Assembly (NCBI RefSeq): GCF_937770335.1
Contig: NZ_CALJHY010000009.1
Span: forward strand, 1 to 64,000
Source of the DNA: an uncultured Glaciecola sp.
GTDB taxonomy: Bacteria > Pseudomonadota > Gammaproteobacteria > Enterobacterales > Alteromonadaceae
Direction of reading: 5' to 3'
DNA length: 64,000 nucleotides
Below, piece after piece: positions 36,200-47,860 of the stretch. The notes below the pieces were generated by a model. The model did no database searches. It was not told where the DNA came from and saw nothing but the letters and a program-made list of their open reading frames with translations. Both the position numbers and the translations under genes were made by a program. How positions within the stretch are numbered: the first letter of the stretch is position 1; every line of letters begins with the position of its first letter.

Positions 36200-36226
36200 T
36201 AACATTACCCAATGTTAAACTATCTT

Positions 36227-36253
36227 AAGGAGCATTTACTATGCTCCTTTTTT
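36227..36253. terminator. Terminator of the M3 gene overlapping the waaA 3' end
   Basis: An 8-bp stem AAGGAGCA/TGCTCCTT with a 7-nt loop is followed by TTTTTG on the plus strand. The last codons and stop of waaA (36239-36241) lie inside the hairpin, so the coding sequence doubles as the M3 terminator. Confidence 0.85.
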
Positions 36254-37561
36254 GTATTCAAAAACCTCACCGATGGCTTCTAATGTTTGTTCAATAGCAC
36301 CTCTATTTTGTTCTATTACCTGTTTATTTGCCGCACCCGCTCGTTTTGCAACATCCACGTTGTTTAACCATTCCAATGCCGTATCTGCGATTTGCTCCGG
36401 GGCAGATAATACCTTTAATCCACCGGCACTTGCTAACGCGTCACAAATAACAGGGTTATTGAAAATACTAGGGCCCATCATCGTTGGCACTGCATACAAA
36501 GCAGGCTCAAGTGCATTATGTCCGCCTTTGGGTGCAAAACTACCACCGACAAAAGCACAGGAGGCTAATTTATAACAAGCCTTAAGCATTCCCATTGCAT
36601 CAACAACCAAAATATCGGGTGTTATTTGCAGTGGCTTGTCGTTTAAGGCACTGAGTTTAGCCACTAAGTAGCCTGTAGCTTGGCAAAGTTGTGCGACTTT
36701 TTCAAAACGGTGAGGATGCCGTGGCACAATAATAAGGACCGCGTTACAGTGGGTCTTTCGTAATTTTTTAAATGCATCCAAACAAATGGTTTCTTCTTGC
36801 TCATGTGTGCTGCCTGCCACAAAAACAGCTTGCTCATTAAGGACGAGTTGCTGCTTTAATGCCGCCGCCTTAGTATCATCTTGGATATCCAATTCGAGGT
36901 CAAACTTCATATTGTTAGTTAGCGTCAAATTTGGTTTATAGACACCTAGCCTGAGAAAGTTATCAAAGTCTTGCTGACCTTGCGTACAAATACGTGAAAA
37001 CTTACGCAAACTAGGTCTAAATAGGAATGCTAAATGCTGATAGTTTTTAACTGACTCGTTGGTCATTCTGCCGTTAATCAAGACTGCAGGAATAGCACGT
37101 CGAAAGCATTGATGAAGCATGTTGGGCCAAATTTCAACTTCGGTAACTAGTACCAGTTTCGGCCGAAGTTTGTGAAAGAATAGCCACATACAAACAGGAA
37201 TATCAATAGAAAGGTAGACATGTTGAACGCTGTCCGAAAAAACGGCTCGTGCTTGTTTAGCGCCTGTTGAAGATGTGGTTGATATTGTGATAGTAAGTTC
37301 AGGATAAAGTTGCTGTAAACGAAGCACTATGTTCTTCGCTGCATTCACCTCACCTACTGATACGCAATGTACTAAAATCCCTTGCTTTGTTGGTTTTCCG
37401 ATCAAACCAAAACGTTCACGATTACGGTTTCTCTGCCCTTTGGTTTTATCTGGTTTTAAAATAAGTTTTAGTATTGCTAGCGGTAACAGCAAAATAAGGA
37501 CGAGGTTGTAACACCAACGCCATATAAAATGGTACCAATGATACGTGTACGGTATATTCAT
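36239..37561 (-). CDS. waaA: 3-deoxy-D-manno-octulosonic acid (Kdo) transferase
   Basis: An inner-membrane GT30 glycosyltransferase that adds Kdo from CMP-Kdo to lipid IVA, required for LPS core assembly. N-terminal membrane anchor (about 18-35), catalytic glutamate E71 in [15 protein letters not shown]-Kdo site region [18 protein letters not shown] near residue 320. At 440 residues it is slightly longer than E. coli WaaA (425). Its ATG overlaps the stop of the upstream hybrid kinase gene (ATGA), so the two are co-translated; waaA and a signalling kinase are not usual partners. Confidence 0.96.
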   Translation of the reverse strand: MNIPYTYHWYHFIWRWCYNLVLILLLPLAILKLILKPDKTKGQRNRNRERFGLIGKPTKQGILVHCVSVGEVNAAKNIVLRLQQLYPELTITISTTSSTGAKQARAVFSDSVQHVYLSIDIPVCMWLFFHKLRPKLVLVTEVEIWPNMLHQCFRRAIPAVLINGRMTNESVKNYQHLAFLFRPSLRKFSRICTQGQQDFDNFLRLGVYKPNLTLTNNMKFDLELDIQDDTKAAALKQQLVLNEQAVFVAGSTHEQEETICLDAFKKLRKTHCNAVLIIVPRHPHRFEKVAQLCQATGYLVAKLSALNDKPLQITPDILVVDAMGMLKACYKLASCAFVGGSFAPKGGHNALEPALYAVPTMMGPSIFNNPVICDALASAGGLKVLSAPEQIADTALEWLNNVDVAKRAGAANKQVIEQNRGAIEQTLEAIGEVFEYKKGA

Positions 37562-40287
37562 AAATTACGTATTAATGTTGAGATAAGTTGTTCTTGGGTA
37601 AATGGTTTGACTAAGTAATCATTCATTCCCACGTCTAAACAAGCCTTTAAATCATCTTCCATGCCATGCGCAGTAGCCGCGATTATCGTTTGTTCTGATA
37701 AGTCTGCATTATCTAACGCCCTCACCCTGCGAGTTGCTTCAAAGCCATCCATCAACGGCATTTGACAATCCATCAAGATAAGGTCGAATGGACCCGCTGT
37801 TTCGACTACATGCAAGGCTTCTACTCCATTTTTTGCGATTGTTAATAATACGTTTTTGTCTTTCAACATTTCACGGAAAACAATTTGGTTAATTTCATTA
37901 TCTTCGGCAATTAAAATACGTAAATTAGATAATGCACTCGCATCTACGAAATGGTTCTGTTTGACAAAGTGTTTCAATTCTTGAATAACATAGCCAAGTA
38001 TAGAACAAATATCTGTTGATTGGTCCTGCACGATTGCGAAATCAGTAGAATTTAACTGTGCATTTAAGGGTATCGTATGGGCAAATTCAGACTTGCCTAC
38101 CCCCGACTTGGCATCGTCAGTCTCAACAACAGAAAAAACCACCGCACTTTTTGCACTAACACGCTTTAAAGATTGTGCGCTCAAATCGACATTCATGGTT
38201 TCCAGCGAATTTGGCATTAATACGATAAACTGCCAGCGCTGACTCCGTTTTAACTCTTCCATGGCAGCCTTTACGTTTTCGGAAAAGCAAACATCAATGG
38301 CTAAATTCTTCGCAGATTCGTGCCATTTATCGAGACATTCTCGGTCGTTACTGATAATTATCAGTGGTGGTAATTTCACCTGAACAAGGCTTTCTAAATC
38401 CAAATCTGCGCTCGTATTTTGTAAAAAAGGAACAGTAAACCAAAACGTAGAGCCTTCTCCTATTTGACTTTCCACCCCAATTTCGCCGTCCATTAACGCG
38501 ACTAATTGTCGACTAATACTGAGACCAAGTCCGGTCCCACTATATTCTCGAGAAAATGAATTGTCGCTTTGCTCAAATTCATCAAACACCATACTTAATT
38601 GTGTTTTTGCAATACCAATACCTGTGTCTTTAACAATAATACGCAGAATGTTGTTTTCTGGAATACTCACGGTTAGGGTTATTTTCCCAGCATGGGTGAA
38701 TTTAACCGCATTGGCACACAGGTTGTTCAGAACCTGCGCAATTCTATTCTTGTCCGCTTCAATGACATTGGGTACATCATTATCGATGTTAAACTCAAAA
38801 TCGACTCCATTTTTTGAGGCATTACTCATGTGCCACTGCATTCGTTCAGTAACGTCTTCTCTTATGTCAAACGCAGAATTGAATACTTTCAATTTACCCG
38901 CTTCCATTTTGCTGTAATCTAGCACTTCGTTGACTAAGTGCAAAAGCGATTGACCACTTTGTTTCACAATGCTTGCATATTTGTGCTGCTCTTTATTTAG
39001 GTCTGAGGCTAGCAATAGCTCATTCATACCTAACACCCCATTAATAGGCGTCCGTATTTCATGGCTCATATTTGCGAGGAAATTACTCTTCGCTTTGTTT
39101 GCAGCATCAGAAGCTTCAACCGCATTTTTGAGGGTTGTAATATCTTGAAATCCCCCCTTCAGTCTTATCGCGGTGTCGTCTTGGTATTCCGCGTAACCTA
39201 GCGCTCTAACCCAAATGCGATTGTTTTTAGCAGTAATCAAGGGCAGTTCAAGGTCCCAGTTCGCTCCAGATAATATGCATTTCTCGACAGCTTTGTACAT
39301 CATTGCACGGGCATCTGGTGCATAAAAAGCAACAGCGGTTTCGAGTTCCATGGGCGTGTCCTGAGGTACTTCATGGATCGCATAAACCTCACTGGACCAT
39401 AGCACCTCATTCGTGGCTAAATCGACTTCCCATGTCCCCAAGTTAGCAAGGCGGGTGGTTGTCTCCAAAGTTTGGTTGTTAAGTAATATTCGTTCCATAA
39501 TCCGTTTATCATGGTCAATATCACTCATATGTATTACGAAACCAATAAGCCCTGCATTCTCGAAATTTGGATACTGGCTTAGATAAACCCAAATTAAGCT
39601 GCCGTCTTTACGAGTTAATTGAAAATTTCCCGAGTGACTTAATTGCTGAACCAGCGCTTTATTAAAATTTACGACTTCCTTTTCGTTAGTTATGCTGTTG
39701 ATAAAAAATGAGGGATGTTTACCAATAACTTCTTGCCACGTATATCCTAGAATTTTTGTTAATGCATAATTGGCCCAACTAATACTAAGGTCAGTTTCAA
39801 TTATCAAAATAATGTCCGGTGAGTTGTTGGCAATTTTTAGTAAACGACTGTTTTCAATTAGAATCTTAGGGGCCGATTTTTTCAAGGCTGCTAGTGATTT
39901 CAATTCATCCTGTGACGGAATGGATTCCGTAATAGTGACGACGATGCTAGTTTGAGCAGTATCCGAACCAATAAGTGCGAGCGCAACACTGACGTTGATA
40001 ATTCCCCCCATTTTATGTTGCCCAGGAAACAAACAACTGGCAGTGCTTCTGTATCCTTGGTTTATGAAGGTAAGAAAATATTGTTTATAGTCTTCCCGGT
40101 TGTCGAGCGAAAACAACATTTCAATATTTTGCCCCTTGAGTTCTTTCGGGGTATGACCAAATAAGGTCAAGACACTTGCGTTTGCATAGCCCATTTTTCC
40201 AAACTCATCGACCTCGAAGACTGCGCTGGTACTTGCGTTAAGTATCCGCTCGGCATCACTTGTGGGAGACGTTTGATTAGAATTCAC
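37558..40287 (-). CDS. Soluble hybrid sensor histidine kinase, three PAS domains
   Basis: A 909-residue cytoplasmic kinase without clear membrane helices. Order: PAS (about 10-115), PAS (about 150-265, [21 protein letters not shown]), PAS_3 (about 280-385), HisKA with phospho-acceptor H409 in [16 protein letters not shown], HATPase (N box [14 protein letters not shown] box [12 protein letters not shown]), a weak receiver-like region (about 635-750) without a clear phospho-aspartate, and a genuine receiver with D840 in [19 protein letters not shown]. It lacks an HPt, so phosphate must pass to a separate protein. GTG start with AGAGAA upstream. Co-transcribed with waaA. Confidence 0.92.
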   Translation of the reverse strand: MNSNQTSPTSDAERILNASTSAVFEVDEFGKMGYANASVLTLFGHTPKELKGQNIEMLFSLDNREDYKQYFLTFINQGYRSTASCLFPGQHKMGGIINVSVALALIGSDTAQTSIVVTITESIPSQDELKSLAALKKSAPKILIENSRLLKIANNSPDIILIIETDLSISWANYALTKILGYTWQEVIGKHPSFFINSITNEKEVVNFNKALVQQLSHSGNFQLTRKDGSLIWVYLSQYPNFENAGLIGFVIHMSDIDHDKRIMERILLNNQTLETTTRLANLGTWEVDLATNEVLWSSEVYAIHEVPQDTPMELETAVAFYAPDARAMMYKAVEKCILSGANWDLELPLITAKNNRIWVRALGYAEYQDDTAIRLKGGFQDITTLKNAVEASDAANKAKSNFLANMSHEIRTPINGVLGMNELLLASDLNKEQHKYASIVKQSGQSLLHLVNEVLDYSKMEAGKLKVFNSAFDIREDVTERMQWHMSNASKNGVDFEFNIDNDVPNVIEADKNRIAQVLNNLCANAVKFTHAGKITLTVSIPENNILRIIVKDTGIGIAKTQLSMVFDEFEQSDNSFSREYSGTGLGLSISRQLVALMDGEIGVESQIGEGSTFWFTVPFLQNTSADLDLESLVQVKLPPLIIISNDRECLDKWHESAKNLAIDVCFSENVKAAMEELKRSQRWQFIVLMPNSLETMNVDLSAQSLKRVSAKSAVVFSVVETDDAKSGVGKSEFAHTIPLNAQLNSTDFAIVQDQSTDICSILGYVIQELKHFVKQNHFVDASALSNLRILIAEDNEINQIVFREMLKDKNVLLTIAKNGVEALHVVETAGPFDLILMDCQMPLMDGFEATRRVRALDNADLSEQTIIAATAHGMEDDLKACLDVGMNDYLVKPFTQEQLISTLIRNL

Positions 40288-40512
40288 TGGATTCTCTAGG
40301 GTAACTAAAACTAGGCTGTTCCAGATTAACGCGACAAGCGTTGGTTATCCACAATTATAACCGTAGAAAGGTAAATAAATTTGAGTAAATAATATTGTTG
40401 CATTTGTACTATTTATTTTGCTGAACTGGCATACCACACCAATCATGTTTAAATGTTCAGCATCAGATAAAGCTAGCTTCAACTGCAAATAGATCGATAT
40501 AATATTTAAGCC

Positions 40513-40545
40513 AAAAAAAAGGCGCTAACCTCGAAAGGTAGCGCC
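40513..40545 (-). terminator. Terminator of the S10 operon after rpsQ
   Basis: On the minus strand GGCGCTACCT pairs with AGGTTAGCGCC (one bulged base) and is followed by eight T residues. It is 20 bp past the rpsQ stop and ends the ribosomal operon. Confidence 0.88.
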
Positions 40546-40564
40546 TATTTCAATTTGCTTTTAC

Positions 40565-40816
40565 TTAAGCTTTGGTCACAACTTCAACTAACATCCAAGT
40601 CTTAGACTTAGAAAGAGGACGACATTCAGTAATAGTTACTATATCGCCTTCGTTACACACATTAGCTTCGTCGTGTGCGTGTAGCTTAGTTGAGCGCTTG
40701 ATAAACTTCCCGTAAATTGGGTGCTTAACAGTTCTCTCAACCATAACAGTAATGGTTTTATCCATCTTGTTACTAGTTACACGGCCTTGTACTGTACGAA
40801 TCTTCTGTTCAGTCAT
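40565..40816 (-). CDS. rpsQ: 30S ribosomal protein S17
   Basis: An 83-residue OB-fold protein that binds 16S rRNA early in 30S assembly; signatures [32 protein letters not shown] are unmistakable. It is the last gene of the S10 cluster here, overlapping the rpmC stop by one base (TAATG), and is followed by a terminator rather than by rplN, so the spc operon does not follow directly. Confidence 0.98.
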   Translation of the reverse strand: MTEQKIRTVQGRVTSNKMDKTITVMVERTVKHPIYGKFIKRSTKLHAHDEANVCNEGDIVTITECRPLSKSKTWMLVEVVTKA

Positions 40817-41007
40817 TACGCGTCAGCCTTTTGAGTTAAAATAGTTTTAACACGTGCGATGCTGCGACGTACTGTTCTTAATTGGTCAGTCTTTTCAAGC
40901 TGACCAGTAGAATGCTGCATGCGAAGATTAAATTGTTCACGGAACAAACTAATCAACTCAACGTTCAACTCTTCTACACTTTTCTGTTTAAGTTCAGTAG
41001 CTTTCAT
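40816..41007 (-). CDS. rpmC: 50S ribosomal protein L29
   Basis: A 63-residue two-helix protein at the peptide exit tunnel, next to L23, near the trigger factor and SRP site. The sequence [21 protein letters not shown] is typical. It shares one base with rplP (stop/start TAATG) upstream and with rpsQ downstream, so translation of the three is tightly coupled. Confidence 0.97.
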   Translation of the reverse strand: MKATELKQKSVEELNVELISLFREQFNLRMQHSTGQLEKTDQLRTVRRSIARVKTILTQKADA

Positions 41008-41420
41008 TACATCACCGTCCGAGTTACAAAGGTTGTTTTAAATGGCAATTTCGACGCAGCCAATGCAAACGCTTCACGAGCTATAGATTCTGGAACACCT
41101 TCCATTTCATATAACACGCGTCCTGGTTGAATTTGGCATACCCAGTACTCGACGTTACCTTTACCTTTACCTTGACGAACTTCTAAAGGCTTCTGTGTAA
41201 TTGGCTTGTCAGGGAAAACTCGAATCCAAATTTTACCTTGACGTTTAACGTGACGAGTCATAGCACGACGAGCTGCTTCAATTTGACGTGCGGTCATACG
41301 ACCACGCGCGACAGCTTTTAAAGCATAAGTCCCGAAGCTTACTTTGCCTCCGGCAATAGCAAGACCACGGTTACGACCTTTATGCATTTTACGAAATTTC
41401 GTACGCTTTGGTTGTAACAT
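41007..41420 (-). CDS. rplP: 50S ribosomal protein L16
   Basis: A 137-residue protein near the A site and peptidyl-transferase centre; begins [20 protein letters not shown] and contains the conserved [20 protein letters not shown]. Two bases separate it from rpsC. The arginine hydroxylated by YcfD in E. coli lies in the [12 protein letters not shown] region and appears conserved; hydroxylation is not implied here. Confidence 0.98.
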   Translation of the reverse strand: MLQPKRTKFRKMHKGRNRGLAIAGGKVSFGTYALKAVARGRMTARQIEAARRAMTRHVKRQGKIWIRVFPDKPITQKPLEVRQGKGKGNVEYWVCQIQPGRVLYEMEGVPESIAREAFALAASKLPFKTTFVTRTVM

Positions 41421-41422
41421 GA

Positions 41423-42124
41423 TTAGCCCTCTCGTTTAGCGTTGCGGCCTTTCTTCTTAGGTGCAGGAGCTGGTTGCTCTTGTGTAAGAGGCAATCCGCC
41501 TAATACTTCACCTTTAAAGATCCAGACTTTCACGCCAATGATACCGTAAGTCGTTGCTGCTTCAGACGTTGCATAGTCGATGTCAGCACGGAAAGTGTGC
41601 AAAGGTACGCGACCTTCACGATACCATTCAGCACGTGCTATTTCTGCACCACCTAAACGGCCACTTACTTGAACTTTGATACCAAGTGCACCCAAACGCA
41701 TTGCATTTTGTACTGCACGCTTCATAGCGCGACGGAACATAACACGACGTTCAAGCTGGCTTGAAATGCTGTCAGCTACTAGCTGCGCATCTAGCTCGGG
41801 TTTACGAACTTCTGCAATATTGATCTGAGCTGGCACACCGGCTAGCTTAGAAACATGATTGCGAAGCTTCTCTACGTCTTCTCCCTTCTTACCGATAACA
41901 ACACCCGGACGAGCAGTGTGAATAGTCACACGGATACTCTTTGCTGGGCGTTCGATAACGATCTTCGAAAGTGACGCGCTCTTTAACTGTTTCGTCAAAT
42001 ATTGACGGACCTGGTGGTCATTAAACAAGTTATCTGCATACTCTGCTGTATTAGCGTACCACGTAGACGTCCATGGCTTGCTGATACCCAGGCGTATACC
42101 GGTAGGATGAACCTTCTGTCCCAT
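41423..42124 (-). CDS. rpsC: 30S ribosomal protein S3
   Basis: A 233-residue head protein at the mRNA entry channel. N-terminal KH-type domain with [13 protein letters not shown] (GxxG) and the C-terminal [21 protein letters not shown] helicase-related segment are present. It lies 9 bp downstream of rplV. Confidence 0.98.
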   Translation of the reverse strand: MGQKVHPTGIRLGISKPWTSTWYANTAEYADNLFNDHQVRQYLTKQLKSASLSKIVIERPAKSIRVTIHTARPGVVIGKKGEDVEKLRNHVSKLAGVPAQINIAEVRKPELDAQLVADSISSQLERRVMFRRAMKRAVQNAMRLGALGIKVQVSGRLGGAEIARAEWYREGRVPLHTFRADIDYATSEAATTYGIIGVKVWIFKGEVLGGLPLTQEQPAPAPKKKGRNAKREG

Positions 42125-42133
42125 AATCTACTC

Positions 42134-42466
42134 CTAGTTATCTGCTACAACCACAGTAATGTGACTGCTACGCTTAAAGATACGATCAGCACGGCCTTTC
42201 GCACGTGTTTTGATTCGCTTCATAGTCGGGCCTTCGTCAACAAAGATTTTAAATACTGACAACTCGTCAATATCTGCACCTTCGTTGTTTTCAGCGTTGG
42301 CTATAGCTGATTCAAGAACTTTCTTGACCAGCGCAGCGCTTTTCTTTGGACTATACGTTAAAACTTCTAAAGCTTTTTCAACGTGTAACCCGCGGATTTG
42401 ATCTGCTACCAAGCGTGCCTTTTGAGGTGACGTACGAGCAAAACGGTGTTTAGCTAATGCTTCCAT
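42134..42466 (-). CDS. rplV: 50S ribosomal protein L22
   Basis: A 110-residue exit-tunnel protein; its long hairpin ([20 protein letters not shown], about 83-103) lines the tunnel wall and is the site of macrolide-resistance mutations. The ATG at 42466 ([19 protein letters not shown]) is the family start; the frame remains open further upstream through rpsS, which is coincidental. Confidence 0.98.
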   Translation of the reverse strand: MEALAKHRFARTSPQKARLVADQIRGLHVEKALEVLTYSPKKSAALVKKVLESAIANAENNEGADIDELSVFKIFVDEGPTMKRIKTRAKGRADRIFKRSSHITVVVADN

Positions 42467-42476
42467 TTTATTCCCC

Positions 42477-42752
42477 TTATCTCTTGGCTTTCTTATCTGC
42501 GACATGGCCGCGAAAAGTACGCGTTGGTGCAAATTCGCCCAACTTATGGCCAACCATTTCGTCACTGACGAAAACAGGTACGTGCTGGCGACCGTTATGA
42601 ACCGCAATGGTCAACCCAATCATATCTGGGATGATCATAGAGCGACGAGACCAAGTCTTAATTGGTTTCTTTTCGCCCTTTTCCACTGCAGCTTCTACCT
42701 TCTTCAGCAAGTGGAGGTCAATAAAAGGACCTTTCTTGAGAGAACGTGGCAT
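42477..42752 (-). CDS. rpsS: 30S ribosomal protein S19
   Basis: A 91-residue head protein contacting S13 and the A-site t[23 protein letters not shown] at the start and [16 protein letters not shown] near the end are diagnostic. 10 bp separates it from rplV, and it follows rplB by 15 bp. Confidence 0.98.
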   Translation of the reverse strand: MPRSLKKGPFIDLHLLKKVEAAVEKGEKKPIKTWSRRSMIIPDMIGLTIAVHNGRQHVPVFVSDEMVGHKLGEFAPTRTFRGHVADKKAKR

Positions 42753-42767
42753 GGTGAATCCTCGCTG

Positions 42768-43592
42768 TTATTTGTTACGACGACGTACGATAAGTTTATC
42801 GGTACGCTTATTACTTCGGGTCTTCTTACCTTTAGTAGGTACACCCCAAGGCGAAACTGGATGACGACCACCAGATGTACGACCTTCACCACCACCGTGC
42901 GGGTGATCAACCGGGTTCATGGCAACACCACGAACTGTTGGTCTAACACCACGCCAGCGAGTAGCACCGGCCTTACCTAGTGAACGAAGCATATGCTCAG
43001 CGTTACCTACTTCACCGATAGTTGCACGGCAATCAGATAATACTTTACGAACCTCACCAGATTTGAGACGTAGTGTTATGTACGCTCCATCACGGGCAAG
43101 AATTTGTGCATATTGACCAGCAGAACGTGCAATTTGTGCACCTTTGCCTGGCTTCATTTCAATCGCATGTATTGTTGAACCGACAGGCATGTTGCGCATT
43201 GGCATTGCATTACCTGCTTTGATCGGCGCATCAGCACCAGACTGGATTGCATCACCTGTTTTAGCGCCTTTAGGTGCTAAAATATAACGACGCTCACCGT
43301 CTGCGTATAATACCAAAGCGATATTAGACGAACGATTTGGATCATATTCTAAACGCTCAATTTTCGCTGGAATACCGTCTTTATTACGTTTGAAGTCAAT
43401 AATTCTGTAGTGTTGCTTATGACCACCACCAATATGACGAACAGTAATACGACCATTGTTATTACGGCCACCAGATTTGCTTAACTTATCTAATAAAGGA
43501 GCATGTGGAGCACCTTTATGCAAATCAGGATTAATAACCTGAACAACGTGACGACGACCTGCAGAAGTTGGCTTAGCTTTCAATAATGGCAT
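42768..43592 (-). CDS. rplB: 50S ribosomal protein L2
   Basis: A 274-residue protein next to the peptidyl-transferase centre, needed for subunit joining. The C-terminal [15 protein letters not shown] loop with its conserved histidine is present, as is the basic tail [14 protein letters not shown]. Normal length. Confidence 0.98.
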   Translation of the reverse strand: MPLLKAKPTSAGRRHVVQVINPDLHKGAPHAPLLDKLSKSGGRNNNGRITVRHIGGGHKQHYRIIDFKRNKDGIPAKIERLEYDPNRSSNIALVLYADGERRYILAPKGAKTGDAIQSGADAPIKAGNAMPMRNMPVGSTIHAIEMKPGKGAQIARSAGQYAQILARDGAYITLRLKSGEVRKVLSDCRATIGEVGNAEHMLRSLGKAGATRWRGVRPTVRGVAMNPVDHPHGGGEGRTSGGRHPVSPWGVPTKGKKTRSNKRTDKLIVRRRNK

Positions 43593-43606
43593 TTCTAATC
43601 CCCTTC

Positions 43607-43906
43607 TTACTCAGTAGCACCGACAAAGTCGATATCCTGACCTTCTTTAAGCATAACATATGCTTTTTTCCAGTCACTGCGTTTGCCAAAAGACTGCCCA
43701 TGACGCTTAGTTTTACCTTTGCATACTAGGGTACGAACAGAGTTCACTTCAACTTCAAACAATTTTTCAACTGCAGCTTTGATCTCTGCTTTGTTCGCGT
43801 CTTTAAGAACTTTGAAAACAACTGTGTTGCTTGCTTCAGCAGCCATTGTAGACTTTTCTGAAACATGAGGTGCTAAAAGCACTTTTAATAAACGTTCTTC
43901 GTTCAT
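43607..43906 (-). CDS. rplW: 50S ribosomal protein L23
   Basis: A 99-residue tunnel-exit protein and docking site of trigger factor and [22 protein letters not shown] and the extended basic loop ([20 protein letters not shown]) fit the family. Its ATG overlaps the rplD stop by 4 bp. Confidence 0.98.
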   Translation of the reverse strand: MNEERLLKVLLAPHVSEKSTMAAEASNTVVFKVLKDANKAEIKAAVEKLFEVEVNSVRTLVCKGKTKRHGQSFGKRSDWKKAYVMLKEGQDIDFVGATE

Positions 43907-44508
43907 GCTAATGCCTCCTCAAGTTGTTTTATTGCTTCAGCTGTGATTAACACTTTATCAAATGCAATCAAGCTTACTGGGTCAATTCCTTGAACGTCAC
44001 GAACGTCAACTTTATACAGGTTACGTGAAGCTAAGAACAAGTTCTCATCTACTTCAGGAGTAACAATCAATACATCAGTTAAGCCGTATTCATTCAATTT
44101 CGCTAAAAGTTCTTTAGTTTTTGGCGTTTCAACACCAAATTTTTCAACAACAATTAAACGTTCTTGACGTACCAATTCAGACAGGATGCTTTGAATCGCA
44201 CCGCGGTACATCTTTTTGTTAACTTTTTGTTCAAAGTCACGCGGCTTAGCTGCGAATGCACGACCACCACCAACCCATATAGGGCTTCGGATAGTACCAG
44301 CTCGAGCTCGGCCTGTTCCTTTTTGACGCCATGGCTTCTTACCACCACCACGTACTTCAGCGCGAGTTTTCTGCGCTTTAGTACCCTGACGAGCACCTGC
44401 ACCGAATGCAACAACCACTTGATGTACAAGTGCTTCGTTGAATTCACGTCCAAAGGTAGTGTCGGATACTTCAAGAGCGCCTTTCGCGTCTTTCAATGTT
44501 AATTCCAT
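43903..44508 (-). CDS. rplD: 50S ribosomal protein L4
   Basis: A 201-residue tunnel protein. The long loop [20 protein letters not shown] is characteristic. In E. coli L4 also represses the S10 operon through its mRNA leader; whether this holds here depends on the leader (45495-45620), which I could not fold with confidence. Confidence 0.98.
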   Translation of the reverse strand: MELTLKDAKGALEVSDTTFGREFNEALVHQVVVAFGAGARQGTKAQKTRAEVRGGGKKPWRQKGTGRARAGTIRSPIWVGGGRAFAAKPRDFEQKVNKKMYRGAIQSILSELVRQERLIVVEKFGVETPKTKELLAKLNEYGLTDVLIVTPEVDENLFLASRNLYKVDVRDVQGIDPVSLIAFDKVLITAEAIKQLEEALA

Positions 44509-44525
44509 CAGATTACTCCCAGACG

Positions 44526-45164
44526 TTACGCTTTGCCAGCTGGTAAGACGATGACGTCACTACCAGTTGCGCCAGGTACGGCACCTTTAATTAATAAAAG
44601 GTTGTTTTCAGCATCTACGCGAACTAGTTCTAAAGACTGAGTGGTGATTCGCTTGTTACCAAGCTGACCAGCCATTTTCTTGCCTTTAAATACTTTACCA
44701 GGTGATTGGTTTTGACCAATTGAACCTGGAGCACGGTGAGATAGTGAGTTACCGTGTGTCATGCGTTGATGACTAAAATTCCAACGCTTAATTACACCGG
44801 CAAAACCTTTACCTTTAGATGTACCTGCTACATCGACCTTCTTCGTGTCATTGAAGATAGCAACAGTAATTTCACTGCCTACTTCAATATCACCACCTTC
44901 ACTTTCGTTTAGGCGGAATTCCCACAAGCCGCGGCCTGCTTCCACGCCAGCTTTTGCAAAATGTCCTGCAGAAGCTTTATTGACGCGGTTGGCTTTTTTA
45001 GTGCCAGCGGTAACTTGTAGTGCACGATAACCGTCAGTTTCCTCAGTACGTAACTGAGTAACACGGTTAGGGGTCGCTTCAATAACAGTTACAGGGATAG
45101 ATACGCCATCTTCTGTGAAGATACGAGTCATGCCCACTTTACGACCGATAAGACCAATCGACAT
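44526..45164 (-). CDS. rplC: 50S ribosomal protein L3
   Basis: A 212-residue assembly-initiator protein of the 50S subunit. The loop toward the peptidyl-transferase centre ([20 protein letters not shown]) with the glutamine methylated by PrmB in E. coli is conserved. It follows rpsJ by 18 bp. Confidence 0.98.
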   Translation of the reverse strand: MSIGLIGRKVGMTRIFTEDGVSIPVTVIEATPNRVTQLRTEETDGYRALQVTAGTKKANRVNKASAGHFAKAGVEAGRGLWEFRLNESEGGDIEVGSEITVAIFNDTKKVDVAGTSKGKGFAGVIKRWNFSHQRMTHGNSLSHRAPGSIGQNQSPGKVFKGKKMAGQLGNKRITTQSLELVRVDAENNLLLIKGAVPGATGSDVIVLPAGKA

Positions 45165-45182
45165 TGTTATTACCCTCTCTTG

Positions 45183-46013
<831 letters not shown>

Positions 46014-47831
46014 TTGTTAAACAGAGATAGCGTAAATTGGATGCAGAAGGGGCTGCAACATCATCAAACTGGGCACTTACAGCGGGCGCAAGCTTGTTAC
46101 GAACGCAGTTTACTTGCACAACCAGACAACTATGAAGCTCTTCAACTAATGGGTGCTGTTTTACATAAACAGGGGCATTCACTGCAAGCTGTTGATTACT
46201 TACAGCGCTCATTAACAATAAAGGAAGACCAAGCACATGTTGTTAATACGCTAGGTAATGTTTACAAAGCGAATAAACTTTTTACGAAGGCAACGCAGCA
46301 GTATCTTTTAGCATTGCAACGAAAGCCCGACTATCTTGACCCTTATATAAATCTTTGCCAATTGCTTTTAGTCCAAAGTGAGTATGAAGCATGTCAAAAA
46401 ATACTGATCTCAGCAGCTCAACGATTTCCAACAAGCTGGCAGCTTCTGAGGATTCGAGGGCAATTGGCCAGTGAATTAGGCCAGTATAAAAATGCAACTG
46501 ACTATTTGTTGAAAGCCAATACCCTAGCTCCGGATAATGTAGCAGTGCTGCATGCCATCGGTTTAAATTATAGATTATCAGGGAAAACTGAAAAGGCATT
46601 GGAGTTTTATCAACAGATTCATCAGCTAGGTCATCAGTCTGAATCTTTTTTCCATAATTATGGCAATGCCCTAAGCGATGCGTCTGACAATGGACAAGCA
46701 CTAGAATACTACTCATTGGCATTACAACTGAACCCATTAGCAAGAGAAACGTTGGTTAATTGGTGTGATCTGATGTGGGAGTGTGGATACAGTGACAACA
46801 TGTTTGCGGCCTATAGTCGCGCTGTCATGGAACAATCAGTTGGTATTGAAATTTATGCGGACTACATTAAAAAATTGCTACGCACTAATATGCTGGACCT
46901 CGCAAAACAAATTATCATGAAGATGGAACAAAAATTCGCCGGCAATAGCCTTACACAAGTGCTTAATCTCTTATTGCTTCGAGCAGAAAAGGACGTTACC
47001 ACCGAAATAGGAAACCTGTCGCCTATATTTCAAGACGCTGACTTATTGTTAGACGATAAGTTGGGCGCATTAGAATATATGCTGGAGCGTGGCGAGTACC
47101 AGTATGTCTTAAACCAATTGCAGTTTTTACAGAAAGATAATCCAACAAACCAATGGCTGCTGGCACTATTACACACTTGCTCAAGGGTAATCCCAGAACA
47201 GGAGTTTTTATTCCATCATTTAGCAGATTATGTATTTGAATATACGATGTTACCTCCTGATGAACTGACAATGACAGAGTTCATAGCGCAACTCAGTGCT
47301 TATCTTTTGACCTTACATAATTCAAAAGAGCAACCACTTGAACAGACGCTACACAAAGGTACTCAGACAAAGGGGAATCTGTTTGATAATGAGCACCGTC
47401 TTTTAGTGCATATCCAAAATCAATATAAGCAGGCGGTGCTTGAATATAAAAGAACACTCGCACATTTACCCGAAATTTATGCCGGATTTTGGCGAGATAA
47501 CGCTACGGAGTTTAGTGGGTCTTGGTCAGTAGCATTGCAACAGAGTGGCTTTCATAATTATCATATTCACCCAATGGGGTGGCTCAGTTCGGCCTGCTAT
47601 GTTGCTCTGCCTGATATATCAGACCTAAATAATCATGGGTATCTCCAGGTAGGAGTGCCCAATCTGGCAAACAGTGGACTGAATTTAGCGCCGCTAAAAG
47701 AAATAAGACCAGAAGTGGGTAAACTAGTGCTTTTTCCATCCATGCTTTGGCATGGAACGGTTCCTTTTGATGAAAATGCAACGCGGTTATCTATTGCATG
47801 CGATATTGTTTATACCAATATGGGCGAATAA
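46014..47831 (+). CDS. TPR protein with C-terminal 2-oxoglutarate/Fe(II) oxygenase domain
   Basis: A 605-residue protein: about six to seven TPR motifs in the first 280 residues (GHLQRAQACYERSLLAQPDN, then similar units), a helical middle, and a C-terminal 2OG-FeII_Oxy_5-type dioxygenase (about 480-600). In that domain YHIHPMGWLSSACYVALP supplies the first iron histidine, LFPSMLWHGTVPF the second, and RLSIACDIV the 2OG arginine. No signal peptide is seen. TTG start with AGGAAA eight bases before it (ATG 46041 is an alternative). The oxygenase substrate is unknown; homologues often lie near TonB receptors, as here (48.9 kb). Confidence 0.88.
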   Translation: MLNRDSVNWMQKGLQHHQTGHLQRAQACYERSLLAQPDNYEALQLMGAVLHKQGHSLQAVDYLQRSLTIKEDQAHVVNTLGNVYKANKLFTKATQQYLLALQRKPDYLDPYINLCQLLLVQSEYEACQKILISAAQRFPTSWQLLRIRGQLASELGQYKNATDYLLKANTLAPDNVAVLHAIGLNYRLSGKTEKALEFYQQIHQLGHQSESFFHNYGNALSDASDNGQALEYYSLALQLNPLARETLVNWCDLMWECGYSDNMFAAYSRAVMEQSVGIEIYADYIKKLLRTNMLDLAKQIIMKMEQKFAGNSLTQVLNLLLLRAEKDVTTEIGNLSPIFQDADLLLDDKLGALEYMLERGEYQYVLNQLQFLQKDNPTNQWLLALLHTCSRVIPEQEFLFHHLADYVFEYTMLPPDELTMTEFIAQLSAYLLTLHNSKEQPLEQTLHKGTQTKGNLFDNEHRLLVHIQNQYKQAVLEYKRTLAHLPEIYAGFWRDNATEFSGSWSVALQQSGFHNYHIHPMGWLSSACYVALPDISDLNNHGYLQVGVPNLANSGLNLAPLKEIRPEVGKLVLFPSMLWHGTVPFDENATRLSIACDIVYTNMGE

Positions 47832-47860
47832 CTAACTCGGGGAGTTATCCGTACTTTGCA

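Noticed and set aside
42504-42980. 158-codon frame antisense to rpsS and rplB
   Set aside because: It is fully opposite highly conserved ribosomal genes; long antisense frames are common in such biased codons, and the product resembles no protein.
46282-46743. 153-codon frame antisense to the TPR gene
   Set aside because: The repeated TPR codons on the other strand explain it; there is no ribosome site or homology seen.
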